Shown here: positions 54,794 to 64,000 of the stretch, piece after piece | Numbering within the stretch: position 1 is the first letter of the stretch | Layout of the letters: the number at the start of each line of letters is the position of its first letter | From: Pleurotus djamor | Taxonomy: Eukaryota > Basidiomycota > Agaricomycetes > Agaricales > Pleurotaceae | Assembly: GCA_029747585.1 (NCBI GenBank) | Contig: JAPEVF010000043.1 | Span: 1-64,000, forward strand | DNA: 64,000 nucleotides | Direction of reading: 5' to 3' | Program-made: the position numbers and the translations under genes | Notes under the pieces: generated by a model | What the model saw: the letters and a program-made list of their open reading frames with translations, nothing else | The model's database searches: none | What the model was told of the DNA's origin: nothing

Positions 54794-56031
54794 TCATGAA
54801 GATTTATCGGTTTCCGAGCGTGGTCGTTTTTCCAGTATGCCATCAACAATGCCAAACTCCAAGGCCTCTTGGGCTGTTAACGAGGGATTAGGAAAAGATC
54901 GTTTACTTTAAAATGAGATGAAACATACCAGTCATGAAGTAGTCTCGTTCCAATGCCCGCTCTACAGCAGTTCTGTATGTCAGGTGGCAAATACAGCGCG
55001 ATGATATGAAATCTTACCAAATCGCTGCAGTCCAGCCTCCGTCGATTCATCGGGCTTGCCGCAGTGACGCTGATAGATGCCGGTAAGGAGCTCCCTTACG
55101 CGTAGGATTTCTTTGGCATGAATTGCTATATCAGAAGCTTGACCGGATGCACCGCCAGACGGCTCTATGAAGTTCGGTCAGCCTAAGGTACAGATGGAGC
55201 CTGAGAGGTGCTAAGAGGGCTTTGTGGAAGTTAAGGTACTTACGGTGGATCATGATGCTCGCATTGGGCAAGCAGTGGCGTTTTCCGGCTTCGCCTTGAG
55301 GGGCAGATAAGGACGCTATGGAGAATGGAGAAGCAACATAAGCTCACCTGCAGCAAGGAGAAGCGACCCCATGGAACACGCCTGACCGACGCAGTAGGTG
55401 TGTATGGGTGAAGAAACATACTAAAATTGACAACCTAGTGTTATGAAAAGTGTGACCATCGAAGGTAAATCGACCCTACCTGCATCTATGAAGGTAATGA
55501 ATCGCCCCGGTTCGATCAACACATTGTTAAAACGCGACTTACCGTGTCATATATAGCAAGACCTGCAGTTACACTTCCCCCAGGGGAGTTTATGTATAGG
55601 TGAATCGGCTTGGAAGTTTCCTCTGCCTCGAGGAAGAGTAGCTGGGCAACGATCAGAGCCGAGTCTGTGTCCCGAATCTAGCACGAAAACGTTTAAGCAT
55701 AACTTGAACACACGATGTCGAGGAAAGACATGGTTTACAGGCCCATAGAGCATTATGACGCGTTCTCGTAGCAGACGAGAGAATATGTCATAGGATCTCT
55801 CGCCCCTCCCCTGAAAAGCAATCGATATAAGAGAATTGAGTGTCGGATTCTACATGCGGCTTTGGGCAAGTAACTACGCACCGTCTGTTCTATGACCATA
55901 GGAATGAGATTGCTGGCCGGTGGCTCTGACCACGCCTTCGTCCCGCTGAGTGGGTGGAACGCGCGGCATGCAGCTGGAGGACGCAGCGCATGGCGGCGAG
56001 TGGTCTGGAGGAAGGAGCGGAAGAGTGACAT
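54794..56031 (-). CDS. CLPP: Mitochondrial ATP-dependent Clp protease proteolytic subunit
   Basis: Nine exons (56031-55882, 55810-55739, 55677-55543, 55485-55480, 55420-55348, 55294-55244, 55164-55018, 54961-54929, 54873-54794) give 248 residues. An Arg-rich leader ([16 protein letters not shown]) suits mitochondrial import. The core has [32 protein letters not shown], the Ser nucleophile in [14 protein letters not shown], the catalytic His in SIMIHQPSGG and ERDYFMT with the third residue region. With a Clp unfoldase it degrades damaged matrix proteins. The fourth exon is a 6-nt microexon (Met-Gln) required to keep DTMQYV. Intron 55421-55479 has two possible acceptors, but only the later one keeps the frame. 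Confidence 0.93.
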
Positions 56032-56253
56032 GGTCTTTCCGGTGAGCGCCAAAGCCTGGCACCTGATCAGGCGCGTCAACGCAGACAAACAAATACCTTG
56101 ACCACATCCAACGTCAACTTTCCAAAGGCATCTTGTTCTCCATCCACGACCACCGGCACGACGCGCCACGCACTCATCATCACGACCGCTGTACTTTGCT
56201 GCCTCATATAACCTGGAACCTGGATAAAATTCATTGAAAAAGCTGCGGGCACA
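56032..56253. promoter_or_regulatory. Divergent promoter region of CLPP and the BRR6/BRL1 gene
   Basis: 222 bp separate the two start codons, so the genes must share or overlap promoter elements. No specific site was recognised. Confidence 0.45.
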
Positions 56254-57709
56254 ATGTCAAATTTACGAAATCATCGTTCTACCGAGGCTCCAATGGATTG
56301 GGATTACACTTCGAGAAAGACCGTAGAGCCGGCTTGGAGGAAAGGAAACGAAGCGGTCACACCCCAGAAACGTGCGCAACATGCTTAATTAACTTTGCTC
56401 TGCGAAACTGAGTCTTTGTCAGGACCTCTTGCAGCGGCCAATTGGCAGCAGCCTCCCTTGCAACCTTCGTCGCCCATGTTCGGTGCAAATCAAAATGTTC
56501 CGTTCATATTTAATGCTACACCCCTTCGGCAGGCGCCGCCCGAGCATCCATGGGCTCCTCCAGCTAATTTCTCGCCTACCAAGCCAATGTTCGAACCAGA
56601 GCTGAAGGATGTCGATATGACGGAGGCTACGCCCCCTCGATCAGACGACAAGCGAGGAGATAACTCCCGTACTGTTGCGTCTGGGGCCATGCGTAGAGTC
56701 TTTAATGCGCGTAAGAAAGCTCGCGAGGAAGAACGGCGAACGACGGATGCCACCGTTGAAGATGCAAGTGACTCCGAAGACGAGGCTGAACACAAGCGTG
56801 TCGCCCCGATTCGAAAAACTACAACCTCAAATCATTATACGCTCAATATGCCATCGCCACCCACACCACATTCGGATCTACCCTACTTATTATCAGGGTA
56901 AGCTTTCCTATGAGCTAGCCTTTATAGCAGAGTTTGAATCCAGTGACGTTAACGTTTTCCATAGGTATCTACAATTCTTCTTCAATTTATCATTGATCTC
57001 GTTGTTCTTGTACCTCGTGGTGCAATTTATATGGACGGTACAACGTGACGTTCAGGAAAGGATATCCGAGTATTCGTTCGGTGCGCAGTTCCAGCTTAGC
57101 GTTCGGGTATCTAATGGACTCATACTTGTATCATCTAGATATCGTCCAGGAGATTGCCATGTGCACTACACAGTACAAGACCAATTGTGGCACGAACACC
57201 GTTCCTGCTATGTCCCATCAATGTGGTGTCTGGGAGACATGTATGAACCGAGATCCAAGCATAGTTGGTCGAGCCAAAGTCGGTGCCGAACTGATCGCTG
57301 AAGTTGTGAACGGCTTCGTCGAGCCCATCAGCTGGAAAACTTTGGTAAGTGGAAAATGCTGTGATGCACCATCTGCTTCCACTCCGTGGTCGTCGATGCT
57401 ATCTCTGATGCTAACGGACATATCCCATTTCAGATATTCACTCTAACTTCGATGTCCTTCTTGACGGTTTTCATCAATACGCTATTTTCGATATACCGTT
57501 CGCGACATCAACCCGGTCCTAGCGCACCGCCACTCCATCCGTCCTATTCCATTGGCCCTCCCACACAGTTCCCTCATTATGGAGCTTATCTCCCTCCGGC
57601 AGGTGCTACCCCAAGTTGGGGAAAGTCTTGGTCAGCTCCCAACGATGACGCAGAGAATGCCCCTCGAAGAAGACGTCTAGAAGGCGGCGAATCCGTTAAA
57701 CTCACTTAG
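56254..57709 (+). CDS. BRR6: BRR6/BRL1-like nuclear envelope protein
   Basis: Five exons (56254-56371, 56423-56897, 56965-57080, 57139-57344, 57434-57709) give 396 residues. A Pro-rich N-terminal region with STEAPMDWDY and a basic/acidic part lead to a first membrane helix (FFFNLSLISLFLYLVVQFIW). The lumenal domain has paired cysteines (IAMCTTQYKTNC and HQCGVWETCMNRD), then a second helix (FTLTSMSFLTVFINTLF). This Cys-bridged domain between two helices defines the Brl1/Brr6 family, which helps membrane fusion during nuclear pore assembly and affects lipid balance. The upstream ATG was chosen because it keeps the STEAPMD motif in frame. Confidence 0.9.
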
Positions 57710-57751
57710 TTTGCTTCCCAACTTGCGCACCATTGGATAGAATCAATTATA

Positions 57752-58453
57752 ATGCAGTTAACAAATCAAATTCCCGGCGTCACCCCTCATCCTCGCGAGG
57801 ACCGTGTTGCAAACCTCTGTTGTGGCAAAACATTACCCAGATCGGATCGTGTGTGGTTAAGTGAAGCCCTTCATCACATACTTAGGACTTTTCCGAGCGT
57901 CGTTAGCTTTGATGGGCTTATCCAACCTCGCGAAGCTTGCGTACCACACGAGCTATCCATTGGATCAACAAAAATTTATCGCCAGACGGCATCTTCTCCG
58001 GACATTGTTGAATTCATGGAAGCCCTGTCCAAAATGGACTATCATATCCTAGGGAATGGCTCTTTCCTCCTTCACTGCCAAACTGCGGCAGCCCATCGCC
58101 AGGGGTTCATCTGCCCTACTGATAATGTGCTTAGGTGTCAAACCCCCACGCATCGAGATCCAGGCTGCGTCTATTCCTATTGTCGTTCGCATGATGCCGC
58201 CAAAATGCAGGTGCGATTTCTACGACTGGTCTCGATCGATATATATAGCAATCCACACTCCTACCTTTCGACAGCAGAAGAGCGCACTTCCTGCATTAGC
58301 TGTCTCTACAGCCCTTCTCCGTCCACCCTCCTCGGGGGCATTCATTGTGCTCATGGATTATGGGGTGGGTACTTTACTAGTCCCATTCCCCGATATGTTG
58401 CAGGAGCCACAGAAAGATATGAGCTAAGGTGGCTATCAACCGGTAAGGAATAG
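57752..58453 (+). other. Coding-like but unassigned stretch, possibly a gene with introns or a decayed gene
   Basis: One frame is open for 233 codons (57752-58453), and another (about 57860-58050 and 58056-58427) reads like helical, hydrophobic protein (FRASLALMGLSNLAKLAYH, RRHLLRTLLNSW). A third reading before 57860 (LILARTVLQTSVVAKHYPD) would fit in front of it through a short intron ending near 57890. No start codon, full exon chain or family could be established. It could be a real gene, a pseudogene or chance. Confidence 0.25.
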
Positions 58454-59406
58454 TTTGAGGTACCCAATCCGCACCATGGTGGCTTGTGACAACCTTGGCC
58501 ATCTACCGTCTACCGAATTACACCCATGGCACAGTGCATGTGGAGGTGATGGACGACTTAGATGACTGATGGTGACGGGAGAAACCAACGTGCTTTCTGA
58601 GGCATAGAAAGATCCCCTTTCTGATCGACCCCTCCGGCGTATATACAGGTGAGAGAAAAGGACCACATCTTGGGGACTTGGGGGGTACAGCTTCAGTTGC
58701 GCTTGATTATTAAAGATGACTGATATGATCATGTGCGTGAGTGCTGGAGATTTGGAGATAGGCTATTTGTGACGCAGGATATGCTTCCGCCCTCGAGCAT
58801 CACCAAAGCAGGTGACACAGTTCTATGATATGACATGCCGCATGGGCTCGGTTCCTGCGGCGTCGTGAGGGCGAGGACGTTTTGGGTCAAGATCCTTCCA
58901 TGGCGACATTCTTCCTTGTGGGATATGCCGGTCGATTCCCCCAGCATGTGCCAACCCGGTACCACGAGCAAAGAGCCTTGACGTTGTAGGAGGTAGGTGC
59001 GACATGTTCTGGGATATCGTAGATCACCTGTCGACCCGGCACCCCCAACCCGCATTGAAGCCTCGAAGGAGATCCTACCCCATCTATCCCAGTTGGACTT
59101 GAGAGTTCTCAGACCATTTGGTCAAAGTATTGCACCTAAACTTGGAACAACCGAAGGCCGAGGAGAACAAGTGGAGGGAGTCCTTTGAGAGCAGACGTTA
59201 CCAAAGGACCGGGAAGCTGCGGCAGACCCATCACAGGAAAAGATGCATTTCATGGGAAATATGTCGTAGTACAGGGCTTCTGAAAGATCACGAACATCGG
59301 AAGGTCATGGACATAGCAGGGATCAAACAAATACGAAAACAAAGCCCGAAATTGTCGAAGGTACAGGCGTGGAGGAGGCGATGAAGACCTTCCACGACAG
59401 CCGTTG
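58454..59406. other. Intergenic stretch without a supported gene
   Basis: About 950 bp with short frames on both strands (for example 58729-59055 minus), none recognisable. It lies downstream of the SERF gene. Confidence 0.5.
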
Positions 59407-59778
59407 TTATTTACCAGCAGTCGAAGCTGCGGCTTTCTCCTCCTCCTTTTTCTATATGATCGATGTAAGATGGAAAGGCTCCATGACAGAGTAGATATAG
59501 ATGCCAAGCTCACCTTCTGTTTAGCACGAAGGGCATCGGCGTCACTAAGGAGCGAAAAGGTCAACAGTATCAGCAGTTCTGTGAAAGGAATTCATGAAAA
59601 TGAAAATGATACGCACGCCTCCTTGCGTTTCGCTAGATTTGTCGCACTCTCCTTCGGTTTCTTCTGGTTCGCAAGCTTTTTCTGTGCCCGCAGTCGGTCT
59701 TGCTCACGCTGATTGCCACCTAGGACACTGATCAGAGCGATGATCAGCAGCCATCTACGCAATCAACGCACGAGTCAT
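59407..59778 (-). CDS. Small EDRK-rich (SERF/4F5) protein
   Basis: Four tiny exons (59778-59772, 59719-59617, 59544-59514, 59451-59407) give 61 residues. The product begins MTRGNQREQDRLRAQKK, continues with KKPKESATNLAKRKEADA and DALRAKQK and ends in a Lys/Glu/Ala-rich tail. Length, charge and the MTRGNQRE start are those of the SERF family, small proteins linked to protein aggregation and RNA binding. The exons are too short to appear as long open frames. All three introns (52, 72, 62 nt) have GT-AG ends and leave the frame intact. Confidence 0.88.
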
Positions 59779-62700
59779 GGTGGATAAAAAATCTAAGAAC
59801 GAGGATAGATGATATAAAGGAAATGAGTTGAGAGGAAGATGGTCGATGTCGTCGTCGTCGTAGCAGCGAGCGAGCTCGACCACGTTTGCCAAGGACCCAT
59901 CAAATTGAAGCGGAGATAACGTCAATTGAAATTCAGCCATGGAGATCACCCCGGGCTAGAATGTTCTTTGGATCTCGATTAACCGTCAGTCCCTTCGGAG
60001 AGATGTCGCTGTAACTCTCTCAAGCACGGTGTCGATGCCTCGCTTGTCTGGAAAATGGTCTTGGGCTGCATGACACGACACGTCTAACTACGACTGGTTA
60101 GACTGCCCGATCACAAAGGGGGGGAAGATTCTGGTGCTACTAGGGGCAACTGATTGTTACAAGCCTGTCTCAGGCTCTCGGGCGCAGTGGTACCCTGCAC
60201 CATACGAGACGCTTGGGGGTGGAAGGCCGCCACCGTCCTTCAGGCGACTTAAAAACGTGCAGACGTCGTTCTTAGCCTCAGCATCGCCAATCATATGCTC
60301 AGAGTTTGGGGCAGCTGCAGGACCAATTTCCTTTCATCTACCCGGATGCTATACATGCATCCACTTCCTAGTAAGATGAGGACAACGGATAGTTTCGTAA
60401 GCGACCTAGTGGTGACAATGTGCGAGAGTGAGCGAGAACGACGTTCGAGAAACAAAACAGGTGACAACGTGTGGTCTTCCAAGTGGTAGATTCCAAAGGG
60501 AGTGAGACCCTTCTCAAGGATCCTCCCAAAATGAGCGTTGCGTGGAATTTCCGCCCGCTGTCCATAATTTCCAATACGACGTGTGATCGGACAAATCATG
60601 AAACCAAATCTGTCTGGCAGACATCTGGTGACATGACCCTCCATCGTCATCGACTTGGGAAAATGGGCAAGTCCGGCCCAAAGAGCATCCGAAGGGACCA
60701 GAAATGTTAACGTTAACCCCAGGGGTAAGTCCGGTTCAATCAGTTCAGGCCAGCTCGGCACGGGTATTCTGGCTCTCCTTCGAGTTCAAGCGTGAGACCG
60801 GCGACCTTGTACATAGAGACGTTGTATACGTACCACGCTGCTTAGGTTTGATTGACAGACCATTAATACACAGCAGATGCTGTTCGCCGCTAGGGTCGCT
60901 GGAAAGAACACAGTATTTGCGTATCGCGAAGGATGCAGCCTGGCAGAACCCAACAAGGGACTATTCACTTGCGAGTTTTGTCATTCGGTGTCCCCTTTTC
61001 CCCTTTCCCTAGAACTACGGAATCGTCCCACATCCAATCAGGGAGGGTAGCATCCAGGGGGGACGGTCTGCATCGAAACAAGGAATGAAAAAAGCAGTGA
61101 GAGATCCGTCAAACGAGATACGATGTTTAGGGGACGCAAGTGCAACTCACAGCAGTTTTGTGGCAGTGATCGTGGCAATAGAAACAAGGGGTAAAGCCAT
61201 ACGGATCGAATCATCTCCTCCGAAACCCATTTTCGGTAGGCATAACCAATTTCGACCTAGAACGCAGAAACAAGGGCAACTCGTCAGGGCGTTGACCGAA
61301 CTGAAAGGGCCGTGAACCCCATCAATGATCAAAACCAGTTGGGATAAGGGGACCTGGATTTCGATTATGATGATGGCCGTACCCCGAGAAAGGCCCATTT
61401 CTGTTGATATCTGCCAAGCTACTTAGACGGTGATAAGTGAGTGGCTGTCGTCCGAAAATGGAACCGACGGCTTGGGAGGGTATTCTGCGTATTCAGTTCT
61501 GGACGTAGGCAGGACTTGCATGGGCGTTCTTTTCCGTGACAGCAACGGGTCTTGTACTTGGAGTATAAGCGATGTATTTATGGAGAGGAATGACGGCCGG
61601 CATCTAGATGGAGTAGGGGAATCGCTCGGAGAGTGTATCGAATCGCTTAGGCACGTTAGTCGTGTTAGAAACCAAGCGCAACACCGACCACATGCGGTCT
61701 TGAAGATGATCAGCATCAGAAGCAGGAAGGGATATGATGGCTATGGGCGCACTCACCTGTCCATACCATCTATCGCACTCAAGCTTTGGAGGTATCGCCT
61801 ATCGAGAGGTACTCGCTGTTTAATTGACGTGGGTACAGCATTCATCGGGTGTGTTGATCTAGAGCATACCGACGGGTCCATGGGAAAGCAAACACCCCTT
61901 CGACGTCCACCCAACAGGATTGATAATCCAGGTCACTCGGCCTTATGAGAACGTCAACGTAAGTGTGGAAAAAACTCACAAGAAGAGCATTACCCGTGGG
62001 TCACGGGTGTGGCCTCCAAAGTGGCGTTAGGGTCCAAGAGAAGAATGGGTTGATTTTAAGTTCACGTCGCGCGGAACCAAAAAAGTTGCATTGGGTTCGC
62101 GTAAGCTATAAATCTATCATTCATCATCAAATCAGCGGCGAACGCGGTGGTAATAAGGGAGAGCCTCTTCGAGGTTAACTGGAAAGTTATACTTAGCCAT
62201 GTGTAAGGTGCACCACAAGCTCGTGTGAACCGGTATCGCATATGTGGGCTATGGACGGATGATGAATGGATGATGATCTTGTGATGCTGTCTTGAGGTGG
62301 GTTATATTTAGCGTCTTCCCGAGGGAACAAAGATAATCATGATGTTCAGTGACGACGAACAGATTTATGTAGCGTTTACATACTTATGTATAGGCGGCCT
62401 CCGATGCTGTCAAAACTTTGATTTCGGAGTTGTCAAACATGTTCGAATCGAGATCTTGTATTTCTGGGGAAGGAACTCGGAAAACGAAGGCGTTTGGCGC
62501 TGAAGGGGTGGTTTTGAAAGCCTGCGAAACGCCGTGGGTGTTCATCAAATCGGAAGCTGGATAAGCTGGATAAGTATAGGCGTTATATGTTGAGTAAACA
62601 TACACTTACGCTATTGTCACGGTTATCGGAGAGCCGCACGAGTGAATTCGAAGCCGCCCCTTGGGGAAGGAAGGGTTGTATGGGGACAAGCGGGCGTTAG

Positions 62701-64000
62701 AACTCTTGAATGTTCGTAGTTCGCTCGAGCAGACGTACACATGCGAAGCCTAACCGCGAAGGCAAACACTCTTCGGGAAATAATTGAGACACGGCTTCGC
62801 GAAACCTCAATTATGTTGTCCCTGTGTATCATTTTGATTCTATGAGAAAGGAGAGAAGGGTTCGAACCACTTACTACACCTGATTAGGCTAAGGCTGTAT
62901 CTTGATGGCATGGACAGGCGAACACGCTTTCAGGTAGACTTGTCTTTGGATGTGCGGTGCATTCCCAGATGCCCTTTCATCGGGATCAATATATAGAAGG
63001 GTAGTAAGTACATACAACAGTAAAATGGGGGAGGGAAACCTGCCCGACTTACCATATCCACGCGCTCGACCTGGAGCTAAGGCGATTTAGGGAGGGAGAC
63101 ATTGTCTCCGTTGGCGTTTATCATCGTCGGAGATTGGGGAAAGTATGTATGTTGCGAATACGACCCTGCTAGAATCTGCATTGAGCAACCTTTCCGTAGC
63201 CTTCCGCCCAAAAGCGGTGAGCATTGGCTCCGGGAAGCTAATCGTAAAGTGTAAGTAATCGAAGCTGTTCTTGTTCGAGTTACTAATGCAAGTGCCTACC
63301 GCCATTAGCTTCTTTAGTTTAGGGCTCGAGCGGCTGTCATAGGATCATGCAGCGTGTAATCAACGTCAACGAAACATTGATTCTAATATAATAGCAATAG
63401 TGCGCTTCATCACCTTGAGACTAAATGAGTATTGATCAATGAATCGATGCATAGAGTCAGCACCTCGCGGAACGTGGGGAAAGCACAAAGCTTGCGCTTA
63501 CCCTTGACTACGCCGAAATAGCTTGTCCATGTCTTCTTCGTTTTCCTGATTGGACGAACTTCGTTGGTGTCTCGCTGACATGACTTGAGGCTGTTACTTC
63601 ACAAGATGCTTCGGTCCGATCGTCTAAAGGAACGGTCCAGGCCGGTCTAGACTGGCACGCAGACTTTTGCCGTGGACATAAGCCACTACGCCGACACTGC
63701 TCCTCAACGTCAACGTCGAATTATTTTGAGAAGGCATGGGTAGATCGCGAATTGTTGGATAGGAATGGAGGTGCTACAACCCAGTGGCATAAGGGCATTA
63801 GGATACTATCTTGAGTTGAGCGCTTGTTCGTCAGATCAGAAATCGGGCCCGTTCCTGTGTAAAATACCAACGAAGATAGTTGATCGGATTGGGAGCGTTA
63901 TCCTAGACATAGTATGGCCGTTGGAGCCTTGCTGTGAGATACAGGAGGCCGGTGAGAGAGAGGAGTACAGTCCCACGGAGGCAATAGCGGGGAAATCAGA
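59779..64000. other. Right end of the window: no confidently supported gene
   Basis: Over 4 kb with only short open frames on either strand. Some show hydrophobic stretches (60291-60761 minus and 61423-61740 minus), but no exon chain could be built. No tRNA was convincingly found. A GGTTCGAACC-like box near 62849 lacks the partner box and stem. The region may contain diverged multi-exon genes, decayed sequence or real intergenic DNA. Confidence 0.4.
61423..61740 (-). other. Candidate last exon of an unrecognised membrane protein
   Basis: From a possible acceptor (CCCATAG, ending at 61741) the frame reads PSYPFLLLMLIIFKTACG, a plausible membrane helix. A basic stretch and a Ser/Pro-rich tail of about 80 residues follow, ending at a stop at 61423. 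The pattern is that of the C-terminus of a membrane protein, but no upstream exon was identified. Confidence 0.25.

Noticed and set aside
59755..59949. Minus-strand frame MAEFQLTLSPLQFDG as a gene
   Set aside because: It overlaps the start and first intron of the SERF gene and has no recognisable domain.
62845..62870. GGTTCGAACC box as part of a tRNA gene
   Set aside because: No matching A box at the right distance and no acceptor stem on either strand.
63611..63660. tRNA-like sequence around GGTCCGATCGTCTAAAGG
   Set aside because: It could not be folded by eye into a cloverleaf; no B box.

Overview
The window looks like nuclear DNA of a filamentous basidiomycete, most likely an Agaricomycete. 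Nearly every gene is cut by short introns of about 41-90 nt with GT-AG ends (two look GC-AG). The proteins include retromer VPS35, a RanBPM/Gid1-type SPRY protein, UMP1, ISA1, mitochondrial ClpP, a BRR6/BRL1 nuclear-envelope protein, an ADAM protease and a SERF protein. The mobile DNA is of types known from such fungi: a Ngaro-like tyrosine-recombinase retrotransposon and a Ty3/gypsy chromovirus. All exon coordinates were worked out by hand from splice signals and reading frame. No transcript or database search was available.

Layout. 0-15 kb: an F-box gene (minus strand), then a 12-kb nest in which a minus-strand Ngaro-like element (A1-gag-RT/RNase H-YR-B1-A2-B2) carries a plus-strand chromovirus inside its B1 repeat. 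15-30 kb: one member (A) of a secreted/membrane protein family, then conserved housekeeping genes: UMP1 and the Gid1-like gene (divergent), VPS35, an FAD oxidoreductase and ISA1. 30-46 kb: seven more members (B-H) of the same family, all on the plus strand, interrupted by a second copy of the F-box gene. 46-60 kb: ADAM protease, a membrane-anchored aspartic-protease-like protein lacking the usual catalytic motifs, ClpP, BRR6/BRL1 and SERF. 60-64 kb: no gene that can be supported with confidence.

The most notable feature is the family of eight type-I membrane proteins. They share an N-terminal NVTVDD motif, a GTAVYV segment, an NSDM...LD segment, a Ser/Thr/Pro-rich stalk, one membrane helix, a basic juxtamembrane stretch and, in several copies, an RFVRW motif and a Tyr-containing C-terminus. 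Intron phases (1,1,2,2) are the same in all copies that keep the introns. The last two copies (G, H) have lost both intron 4 and the signal peptide. The F-box gene and its flank are duplicated next to family members, so the locus has grown by segmental duplication. The second flank also shows what the Ngaro insertion site looked like before insertion.

Single N characters occur at seven places. In both coding places where it can be tested, leaving the N out gives the expected frame, so they are probably assembly artefacts.
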